In this document: piece after piece, positions 1 through 4,949 of the stretch
Layout of the letters: the number at the start of each line of letters is the position of its first letter
How positions within the stretch are numbered: the stretch's first letter is position 1
NCBI GenBank assembly: GCA_052168315.1
Contig: JBQLZO010000049.1
Coordinates: 1 to 10,190, forward strand
Length of the DNA stretch: 10,190 bases
Direction: 5' to 3'
Source: JBQLZO01 sp052168315
GTDB lineage: Bacteria; Planctomycetota; Phycisphaerae; Phycisphaerales; UBA1924
The notes under the pieces: generated by a model
Seen by the model: the letters and a program-made list of their open reading frames with translations, nothing else
Databases searched by the model: none
What the model was told of the DNA's origin: nothing
Position numbers and translations under genes: made by a program

Positions 1-28
1 CGGGGAGCGGGAGGAATTGGGTCGAATT

Positions 29-58
29 TGGAAAAACCGGTGAGGGGTGGGATGCGTC
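29..58 (+). promoter_or_regulatory. Possible ECF-type promoter upstream of the sigma gene
   Basis: TGGAAAAACC at 29-38 resembles the GGAA-type -35 element used by many ECF sigma factors, and CGTC at 55-58 resembles their -10 element. The spacer is 17 bases counted from the end of GGAAAAAC, but 20 from GGAAA, so the fit depends on the alignment chosen. The site lies in the only AT-richer stretch before the gene and would give a leader of roughly 55 bases. Autoregulation is typical of ECF sigma factors, but this match is short and could be chance. Confidence 0.2.
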
Positions 59-120
59 TCTGTCTCTCGGGTGGGGCGTTCGGTGCGGCGGCGGGGGGGT
101 GATGGTGAGGTCGCGTTCTG

Positions 121-678
121 ATGAGCACGGATGAGTCGCTGCTGCGGGCGTTTGTCGCGGGGGAAGATGAGGCGATCCGTGCGCTGGCGCTGCGCCACGA
201 GCGGATGCTGGTGGGGGTGGCGCGGGGGCTGCTGGGAGGCGATGACGAGCAGGCGCGGGATGTGGTGCAGGAGGCGTGGGTGCGGGTTGTGCGGTCGGCC
301 GCGGGGTTCCGTGGGGATTGCTCGGTGAAGAGTTGGCTGGTGCGGATCGTGATGAATGGGGCGCGGGATGCAGCGCGTCGCCGGCGATCGCGCGAGCGGA
401 CGATGGCGGCGGTGCGACGGCGTGCGATGGACGGTGCGGGCGCGGGTGGTGGGGTGTCGGTGGTGGACGAGGCGGAGGATCGCGCGATCGTCGGGCGGGC
501 GATGCTGCGGCTTCCTGAGGAGCAGCGTGAATGCCTGGTGCTGTGCATCGGGCGGGGGATGTCGCACGCGGAGGCGGCGGCGACGCTGGGGTGGCCGATC
601 GGGACGGTGAAGACGCGCGTGTCGCGTGCGCTGCGTGCGCTTCGCGCTTCTGTGAAGGAGTTGAACGGTGAATCCTGA
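121..678 (+). CDS. ECF-type RNA polymerase sigma factor (sigma-70 family)
   Basis: This 185-residue protein has the two-domain layout of extracytoplasmic-function sigma factors, which recruit RNA polymerase to a small regulon. Sigma region 2 spans about residues 10-88, with the conserved DVVQEAWVRV helix (47-56), the FRG turn and the SWLVRI segment followed by an Arg-rich patch. A Gly/Ala-rich linker (about 100-118) leads to sigma region 4 (about 119-176), with LPEEQRECLVL and a helix-turn-helix ending GTVKTRVSRALRALR. Length and layout are normal for the family. The ATG is preceded by GTGAGG at 105-110, a modest ribosome site. The gene overlaps the next frame by 11 bases, so the two are almost surely cotranscribed, and the partner is a candidate regulator of this factor. 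The exact ECF subgroup and the target promoters cannot be read here. Confidence 0.93.
   Translation: MSTDESLLRAFVAGEDEAIRALALRHERMLVGVARGLLGGDDEQARDVVQEAWVRVVRSAAGFRGDCSVKSWLVRIVMNGARDAARRRRSRERTMAAVRRRAMDGAGAGGGVSVVDEAEDRAIVGRAMLRLPEEQRECLVLCIGRGMSHAEAAATLGWPIGTVKTRVSRALRALRASVKELNGES
655..660 (+). promoter_or_regulatory. Shine-Dalgarno site of the DUF4349 gene
   Basis: AAGGAG lies inside the 3' end of the sigma gene, seven bases before the GTG at 668. It is the best ribosome site in the window and fixes that GTG as the start, although the two frames overlap by 11 bases. Confidence 0.85.
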
Positions 679-1906
679 CGATGATGCGGGCGATGATGCG
701 GGTGCGATGGACGATGGGGATCGCGCTGGCGGTGGGGACGGGTGGAGCGATGCGCGGTTGTCGCGGGCGCTGCGCTCGCTCGCGGCGGATGGTGGGAGTG
801 CGGGAGAGGGTGCGGGCGTGGGCGAGCGGGATGGATCGTTGCTTGAGGCGGCGTTGCGGGATGCGGGGGGGGATCGGAGCCTGGCTGGGGATCGGGGGGC
901 GCTGCGGGATGGCCGGGGCGCTGGGGGTGCGTGGTTTGGGAGTCGGCGGCTGGCGGTCGCCGCGGCGGTGGCGCTGTCGTTGACGGGTTCGTTCATGCTG
1001 CTGGTGCTGCCATCGCTGTCGGGAGCGCGCCGTGCAGCGCCGGTGGGGTCGCGTGCGGTGATGGAGGGCGGGTCGGCGCCCGCGATGGGCGGCGTGCCGG
1101 GCGATGCGGGGCGAGATGGCGCGGAGGAGGCGGTGTCGGCGGCGCCGGCGATCGGGCAGGCGGTGGAGGATGGCAGCGCGCCGAGCCTGTCGGGGCTGGG
1201 GCGGCTTGTGATCCGGGATGCGTCGATGCGTGTGCGGGTGGAGGATGTGGATGGGGCGCTCGACCGGGTGCGTTCGATGGTGCACCCGGAGGCGGGTGAG
1301 TTCGTGGAGTCGATGCGCCGGTCGTCGACGCACGAGGCGGTGCTGGTGCTGAAGGTGGAGTCGGCGCGGCTTTCGACGGTGGTCGATGAGGTGGTGTCGC
1401 TTGGTGAGGTGTTGGATGTGCAGATGAGTGGTCGGGATGTGACGGATCAGGCGGTCGATCTGAACGCGCGGATCCGGAACGCGGAGCGTGTTGAGGATGA
1501 GCTGCTCGGGCTGCTGGACTCGCGGGACGATCCGCCGCTGCGCGATGTGCTGGAGGTGCAGCGGGAGCTTGGTGAGGCGCGGGAGCGTGTGGAGCGGCTG
1601 GTGGCGCAGCGGGATGGGCTGCTGCGGATGGCATCGCTGGCGACGCTGCGGGTCGTGGTGTTCGCGGAGCGGGAGGCGGATGGCGGAGGCGATGGGGCGG
1701 GATTCGGTGCGGCGATGGGAGATGCCTGGCGGGATGGGGTGAGTGGGCTGCGTGCGACGATCGCTTTCCTGGTGCGGGCGGCGGTGGGTGGCGCGGTGGC
1801 GTGGGTGCTGATCGGGATCGCGCTGGTGCTGGTGTGGAGGGCGCAGGGCGGCGGCGATGCCGGCGCGGGGGGGCATCGCGGTGGGCGTGGGGGCTACCCC
1901 GTGTGA
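668..1906 (+). CDS. Membrane protein with DUF4349 domain, possible anti-sigma regulator
   Basis: The protein has 412 residues. An acidic, Gly/Ala/Asp-rich N-terminal part (1-92), including the short basic helix DARLSRALRSL, precedes a membrane segment at about 95-117. A low-complexity linker leads to a DUF4349-like domain (about 177-336) starting RLVIRDASMRVRVEDVDGAL. It continues through alternating strands and a charged coiled-coil stretch (about 265-320, with QRELGEARERVERLVAQRDGL) to SLATLRVVVFAERE. A second membrane helix lies at about 361-390. This suggests a cytoplasmic N-terminus and an external coiled-coil domain. The start is GTG, fixed by AAGGAG seven bases upstream. The 11-base overlap with the ECF sigma gene suggests that the N-terminal part may bind the sigma factor. 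No HxxxCxxC zinc anti-sigma motif is present, so that role is inference. The DUF4349 match itself is recognised by pattern. Confidence 0.85.
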   Translation: MNPDDDAGDDAGAMDDGDRAGGGDGWSDARLSRALRSLAADGGSAGEGAGVGERDGSLLEAALRDAGGDRSLAGDRGALRDGRGAGGAWFGSRRLAVAAAVALSLTGSFMLLVLPSLSGARRAAPVGSRAVMEGGSAPAMGGVPGDAGRDGAEEAVSAAPAIGQAVEDGSAPSLSGLGRLVIRDASMRVRVEDVDGALDRVRSMVHPEAGEFVESMRRSSTHEAVLVLKVESARLSTVVDEVVSLGEVLDVQMSGRDVTDQAVDLNARIRNAERVEDELLGLLDSRDDPPLRDVLEVQRELGEARERVERLVAQRDGLLRMASLATLRVVVFAEREADGGGDGAGFGAAMGDAWRDGVSGLRATIAFLVRAAVGGAVAWVLIGIALVLVWRAQGGGDAGAGGHRGGRGGYPV

Positions 1907-2075
1907 TCGGTGGTGTGCGGGGGCGGCGGAGCGGGGTGGGCTGGGCGCAGGGGCTGGGTTCGGGTATTCTGTGGGCTGATGGCACGCGCAACGATTGCTT
2001 GACAACCCGGCGTTTCCTTCGATCGGCGCTGCGCGCGAGGATGCTCGCGTGGTATGGGGCTGATCGTTGGGTGTT

Positions 2076-2100
2076 CCCGCGCGCGTGCTGATCGCGCGGG
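2076..2100 (+). terminator. GC-rich hairpin, possible transcript end
   Basis: CCCGCGCG at 2076-2083 is perfectly complementary to CGCGCGGG at 2093-2100, leaving a 9-base loop. No T-run follows, so intrinsic termination is doubtful. It lies about 170 bases after the DUF4349 stop codon. Confidence 0.25.
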
Positions 2101-2188
2101 ATGTGCGCGTTTGCGGCCCGGGGGTGAGGCGGGCTGGGCGCAGCGCGGCCGGGACGATCGATCTTCGGCGATGAGCGGTTTCGTCCGT

Positions 2189-2204
2189 CCGGCCAGTGGG
2201 CCGG
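2189..2204 (+). terminator. Short GC hairpin upstream of the RNHCP gene
   Basis: CCGGCC (2189-2194) and GGCCGG (2199-2204) form a perfect 6-bp stem with an AGTG loop. It is followed only by TTCGGG, with no T-run. It could be a weak terminator or a leader structure. Confidence 0.2.
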
Positions 2205-2268
2205 TTCGGGCGGTGGTGGCTTTGCGCTGGGTGTGATCGGCGCGGGGCTTTGAGAGGTCATTCGATCG

Positions 2269-2631
2269 ATGTCAAGGAAGTCTCGTCGTGAGATGCAGGG
2301 GTTCTCCTGCGTTCGTTGTCGTGCGATGGTGGAGCCGGATCCGTACGGGTCGAAGCATCGGAACCATTGTCCGGGTTGTTTGTGGTCGCGTCATGTGGAT
2401 GAGGAGCCGGGGGACCGGCGGTGCGCGTGCCGTGGAGCGATGATGCCGATCGCGATCGAGGTTCGGCGTGATGGTGAGTGGGCGATCGTGCATCGGTGCA
2501 CGGGGTGCGGCGTGCTGAGGACGAATCGGATCGCGGGCGATGATTCGGCGTTGGCGCTGCTGGGTCTGGCGCTGCGGCCGTTGAGCCGTCCGGCGTTCCC
2601 GCTGGATTCGTTCGATGTCGGGAGTGGGTGA
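2269..2631 (+). CDS. RNHCP domain-containing protein
   Basis: This 120-residue protein matches the RNHCP family almost end to end. It has FSCVRC (12-17), the name-giving RNHCPGCLWSRHVD (31-44), PGDRRCAC (47-54) followed by GAMMPI, then EWAIVHRCTGCG (70-81), NRIAGDD (86-92) and the closing RPAFPL. Eight cysteines (14, 17, 34, 37, 52, 54, 77, 80) and two conserved histidines suggest two or more zinc sites. The biochemical role of the family is not established to my knowledge, so none is assigned; a nucleic-acid or zinc-structural role is only a guess. There is no signal peptide or membrane segment, so it is probably cytoplasmic. The ATG follows GAGAGG (2252-2257) at 11 bases. The gene stands alone between two noncoding gaps and is probably transcribed separately. 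Confidence 0.93.
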   Translation: MSRKSRREMQGFSCVRCRAMVEPDPYGSKHRNHCPGCLWSRHVDEEPGDRRCACRGAMMPIAIEVRRDGEWAIVHRCTGCGVLRTNRIAGDDSALALLGLALRPLSRPAFPLDSFDVGSG

Positions 2632-2808
2632 GCGGGCGTGGCGCGTGCGATGGAAGTGATTGGTGTGGAATCGGAAAGAGTGCGGTGGTTTGTGTTCGGA
2701 GGTATGGAAGTGAAGGGCCGATGGGCGTGTGAGATGAAAATGAAATAATGCGGCATCACGGGGGATGGTCGGGGCGTAGGGTACTGGCTGGGGGATTGGG
2801 CTTGTGAT

Positions 2809-2829
2809 CAAGGGCCCTTCGGGGCCTTG
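2809..2829 (+). terminator. UUCG-capped hairpin (terminator or leader element)
   Basis: Bases 2811-2828 can fold as AGGGCCC-UUCG-GGGCCUU, a 7-bp stem with one G-U pair closed by a C(UUCG)G tetraloop, one of the most stable RNA loops. An alternative fold pairs CAAGG with CCTTG outside it. The downstream sequence is T-poor (GTGGGTTGTG), so it may end the RNHCP transcript inefficiently, or structure the lipoprotein leader. Confidence 0.45.
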
Positions 2830-2875
2830 TGGGTTGTGGGGGGGCATGTGGGTTGTGATACGACAGAGACGCGAG

Positions 2876-2893
2876 GCATCGATCGAACGATGC
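2876..2893 (+). promoter_or_regulatory. Leader hairpin adjoining the lipoprotein ribosome site
   Basis: GCATCG (2876-2881) and CGATGC (2888-2893) form a perfect 6-bp stem around ATCGAA. The stem ends immediately before GGAAGG at 2894-2899, so it could hold the ribosome site accessible or affect leader stability. Confidence 0.3.
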
Positions 2894-2909
2894 GGAAGGG
2901 CAGGTTGTG

Positions 2910-3407
2910 ATGAACGGCAAGAACGAACGCGAAGGACGCGATGTGATGTTTGCGGGTGGCGCGGGGCTCGCGGGGCTGGCGCTGGCGGGCCTGGTCGGGC
3001 TCGGCGGGCTGGTCGGGTGCGGCGGGGAGGAGGGCGGCGGCGCCGGTGAGACGACCGCCGGCGATGTGATGAACGAGGCCGGCGAGGCCGCGGAGTCGGC
3101 GCGTCGGTTCGCGGGCCAGCAGCTGGAGGAGGTGCGTGCGTGGTTCGGCGAGCGTCTGGCGACGGCCGATTCCGAGATCGATGAGCTGCGCGAGGAGGCT
3201 TCGAACCTGCAGGGCGATGCGCGCGAGCGTGCGAACGCGGCGATCGATGCGCTGGCTGAGCAGTGGAACGATCTGTCGGCGCGTGCGAACTCGCTGGGCG
3301 ATGATGCCGGCGATGCGTGGCGCGAGGCGGCCGATGGTCTGGGCGATGCGTGGGATTCGTTCCGCGATTCGCTGGATGATGCCAAGGAGGAGTTCGGCGG
3401 CGAGTGA
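2910..3407 (+). CDS. Small helical lipoprotein with 11-residue repeats
   Basis: The product has 165 residues from the ATG; a GTG directly before it (2907) is an alternative start. A charged N-terminus (K4, R7, R10) precedes a long Gly/Ala/Leu hydrophobic stretch (about 13-36) ending in a good lipobox, LVGC, with acceptor Cys37. Export and lipidation are therefore likely. A Gly/Glu-rich tether (38-50) leads to a highly charged, almost wholly helical region (about 52-160). Two adjacent 11-residue units, GDAWREAADGL (134-144) and GDAWDSFRDSL (145-155), resemble the periodicity of amphipathic lipid-binding or LEA-like helices. I do not recognise a named family. GGAAGG at 2894-2899 lies 10 bases before the ATG. 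The gene ends at a hairpin-rich convergent junction and looks monocistronic. A role in the envelope or in stress is only inference. Confidence 0.75.
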   Translation: MNGKNEREGRDVMFAGGAGLAGLALAGLVGLGGLVGCGGEEGGGAGETTAGDVMNEAGEAAESARRFAGQQLEEVRAWFGERLATADSEIDELREEASNLQGDARERANAAIDALAEQWNDLSARANSLGDDAGDAWREAADGLGDAWDSFRDSLDDAKEEFGGE

Positions 3408-3426
3408 TGGCGCCCGATGGGCCCCG

Positions 3427-3444
3427 CCGGAGTTGATGCTCCGG
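3427..3444 (+). terminator. Hairpin after the lipoprotein gene
   Basis: CCGGAG (3427-3432) and CTCCGG (3439-3444) form a perfect 6-bp stem with a TTGATG loop, 20 bases past the stop codon. No T-run follows, so alone it would be a weak terminator; it may act together with the larger palindrome at 3491-3582. Confidence 0.35.
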
Positions 3445-3490
3445 ATGTGGGGTTGATCGGCGCGGTCGGACAGCGCGCTGTTCGGGGGTT

Positions 3491-3582
3491 GAGACCTCGT
3501 TTCGGAACCGAGGATCGCGAGGATGGAGCCGTTGGGCGGACGCCCGGCTCCTGGATCGCGGCGGGTTCCGGGGCGAGGTCTT
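3491..3582. repeat. Long nested imperfect palindrome between convergent genes
   Basis: Five complementary blocks are nested in order: AGACCTCG (3492-3499) with CGAGGTCT (3574-3581); CGGAACC (3503-3509) with GGTTCCG (3564-3570); CGCGA (3516-3520) with TCGCG (3556-3560); GGAGCC (3525-3530) with GGCTCC (3546-3551); and GGGCG (3534-3538) with CGCCC (3541-3545) around a GA tip. Together they give about 31 pairs over some 92 bases. The right arm runs into TTTT (3581-3584), so a plus-strand transcript could end here. It could serve as a bidirectional block between the lipoprotein and hydrolase genes. Its size is also typical of small non-autonomous palindromic elements, though no target duplication is evident. 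Confidence 0.6.
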
Positions 3583-3614
3583 TTGTGTGCGCTGGCGGGC
3601 TGTTGGGGGCGTTG

Positions 3615-4826
3615 TTACTTGGTGAGCCACTGGGCCGTGCCGCCGGGGGTGCGCTGGGCGGGGTTGGTCCGGAGCCATGCCAGCGCGTCGGGGTCCTGGG
3701 TGATGTGGGCTTCCATGAAGGCGATGACGGTGGCGGTGGTGGTGCGTTCGATCCACTCGGCGTTGGCGGGGGCGGGCTCGGTGCGCGGTGTTCGGGTCGA
3801 GGGGCCCTGGTAGGAACTGTGGGTGGCGCCGTCGATGTAGAGCAGGTACCGGTTGCCGGTGGCGGGGGCGTGCTCGAAGGGGTGGCGGCGAGATTCGGGG
3901 GTTTCGTCGGAGACGACCGAGCGGTCTTCGGTGCCGGCGATGGTGAGGGTGGGAGCGGTGATGTCCTGCCAGGAGTGTTCGTTGATGGATGGGCGGGTGG
4001 TGCCCTGGCCGGAGATGATGGCGAAGGCGCTGATGGCGGTGATGGGGTTGGCGATGCCGCGTGGTTCCGTGTTTTCGGTGCGGGGGGCGCGTGGTGGGAA
4101 GAAGCGGAGTCCGGCGGCGGCCTGGGTGGTCATGGCGCCGGCGGAGTGGCCGGCCATGCCGATGCGCTCGGGGTCGATGGCGATGGGATGGATGGGGGCG
4201 GCGGTGGGGTGGTTGTTGATGGCGGCCTGGAGTTCGGCGATGTGCTCTGTGATGGCGCGGGTCTCGGCGAGGCGTTCCATGAGGTTGACGCGTTCGACGA
4301 GTTGTTCGGGGCCGCGGGCTCGGTCGTAGGCTGGGGCCTCGTTGGTGCGCCGGCGGAGGGCCTCGGAGTCGGAGTGCCACGGGTGGATGACGATGAAGCC
4401 GCGCTGGGCGAGCGAGCGGGAGAGGTCTTCGAAGGCCTGGCCGGAGCCGCCAGCGCCGTGGGAGAAGATGATGAGGGGGCGTGGGGTGGGTTCGGCGGTG
4501 TTGTTGGTGTTGGTTGGTGATGTTGGTGTTGGGTCGAGGGGGATGCGGACGGTGAGCAGGAGCGGGCGGGTTTGGGGCTGGTCGGGGTGGTTGGGCTGGG
4601 GCGCGCGGCGAGGGGTGTTGGGGTTGGTGTTGGTGTTGGGGTTGGGGTTGGTGGCGGGGATTTGGAGCGTGATCTCGAAGGGGGGTGAGGATTCGCAGAG
4701 CGCAGCGAGTGGGTTGTAGTGGTCGGGGTGGTCGGTTTGGGCAGCGCGCGCGGCGGGGGTGGTGAAGCAGAAGATGAGGAGGAAGGGGAGCAGGAGGGGT
4801 ATGAGGGTGGCGCGGGGGGTGTGCAT
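3615..4826 (-). CDS. Secreted alpha/beta hydrolase (PAF-acetylhydrolase/chlorophyllase-like)
   Basis: The product has 403 residues when begun at the ATG (4824-4826) that gives a clean signal peptide: TPRATLIPLLLPFLLIFCFT followed by a cleavage-like AARAAQ, so the mature enzyme is probably exported. The open frame extends 28 residues further upstream, but that part is read from a palindromic repeat. The catalytic core shows an oxyanion segment IIFSHGAGGSG (119-129), the nucleophile elbow GHSAG (226-230, Ser228), a likely acid in GTEDRSV (Asp301) and a likely His336 in DGATHSS. This is the fold of esterases and lipases such as platelet-activating-factor acetylhydrolase-like proteins; the substrate is unknown. 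Two Asn/Thr/Pro-rich spacers (about 58-88 and 99-116) come from GT-rich simple sequence in the DNA. No clear ribosome site is seen. It is the last minus-strand gene, separated from the flavoprotein by 123 bases holding a repeat. Confidence 0.85.
   Translation of the reverse strand: MHTPRATLIPLLLPFLLIFCFTTPAARAAQTDHPDHYNPLAALCESSPPFEITLQIPATNPNPNTNTNPNTPRRAPQPNHPDQPQTRPLLLTVRIPLDPTPTSPTNTNNTAEPTPRPLIIFSHGAGGSGQAFEDLSRSLAQRGFIVIHPWHSDSEALRRRTNEAPAYDRARGPEQLVERVNLMERLAETRAITEHIAELQAAINNHPTAAPIHPIAIDPERIGMAGHSAGAMTTQAAAGLRFFPPRAPRTENTEPRGIANPITAISAFAIISGQGTTRPSINEHSWQDITAPTLTIAGTEDRSVVSDETPESRRHPFEHAPATGNRYLLYIDGATHSSYQGPSTRTPRTEPAPANAEWIERTTTATVIAFMEAHITQDPDALAWLRTNPAQRTPGGTAQWLTK
4612..4659 (+). 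repeat. GT-rich simple sequence inside the hydrolase gene
   Basis: The plus strand is built of GGTT/GGTGTT units with GGGG tracts at 4612, 4620, 4638, 4644 and 4656. On the minus strand it encodes a Pro-Asn-Thr linker at about residues 56-72 of the hydrolase, before the catalytic domain. It is likely length-variable and could form a G-quadruplex on the plus strand. Confidence 0.55.
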
Positions 4827-4873
4827 GGGTTGGCTCGGTGGGTGTGGTGGAGGTGTGCCTGGGAGCGGGAAGA

Positions 4874-4892
4874 CACCGGTCGGAGACCGGTG
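4874..4892. repeat. Palindromic element, subtype B
   Basis: CACCGGTC-GGA-GACCGGTG is a perfect 8-bp stem with a 3-base loop. Flanks GGAAGA on the left and CCACC on the right match those of the subtype A copies at 6468, 6516 and 7672. It lies in the gap between the flavoprotein and hydrolase genes. Confidence 0.75.
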
Positions 4893-4930
4893 CCACCAAA
4901 GAGGTGCCACCGAAGAGGTGCCACCGGGAA
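4889..4930. repeat. Three 14-bp tandem units carrying GGTGCCACC
   Basis: GGTGCCACC occurs at 4889-4897, 4903-4911 and 4917-4925, each exactly 14 bases apart, joined by AAAGA and GAAGA. The first overlaps the right arm of the subtype B hairpin. The last is followed by GGGAAGGTGG, so CCACC and GGTGG can pair as a second small stem-loop. Confidence 0.75.
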
Positions 4931-4949
4931 GGTGGTCCCGGGCGATGGC

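Larger units (their letters stand above)
1907..2268. other. Noncoding gap between the DUF4349 and RNHCP genes
   Basis: No convincing gene is seen in these 362 bases; the open frames crossing them have no recognisable protein character. The stretch holds a perfect TTGACA at 1999-2004 without a good -10 at 16-18 bases, a TATTCT at 1965-1970 without a matching -35, and two perfect GC-rich hairpins at 2076-2100 and 2189-2204. GAGAGG at 2252-2257 is a ribosome site for the RNHCP gene. The region probably holds the end of the sigma operon transcript and the promoter of the next gene, but neither can be fixed. Confidence 0.5.
2632..2909. other. Noncoding leader between RNHCP and lipoprotein genes
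   Basis: These 278 bases include a relatively AT-rich island (about 2655-2750) in an otherwise GC-rich window. AATAAT at 2744-2749 is one base from a -10 consensus, but no credible -35 lies 16-18 bases upstream. Two hairpins (2809-2829 and 2876-2893) follow, and GGAAGG (2894-2899) is the ribosome site of the lipoprotein gene. The layout suits a promoter with a structured 5' leader, which is inference. Confidence 0.45.

Noticed and set aside
993..2261. A 422-codon minus-strand open frame over the DUF4349 gene
   Set aside because: Its sequence is Pro/His/Ala/Ser noise. The plus strand has two membrane helices, a DUF4349-like pattern and a good ribosome site.
2638..2748. A short open frame of 36 codons (32 from the ATG at 2650) after the RNHCP gene
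   Set aside because: It has no ribosome site, lies in an AT-richer noncoding island, and its third codon positions lack the strong GC bias of real genes here.
2155..2885. CGATCGAT-like sequences before the RNHCP and lipoprotein genes as a shared operator
   Set aside because: CGATCG and CGATCGAT also occur inside coding sequence (for example near 3241), so the match is not specific to leaders.
3488..3584. An integron attC site
   Set aside because: The palindrome has a suitable size, but its ends do not show the RYYYAAC and GTTRRRY core boxes and no integrase is present.
4870..4930. A CRISPR array from the regularly spaced GGTGCCACC units
   Set aside because: The units are 9 bases with 5-base spacers, too short and too similar for spacers, and no cas gene is present.
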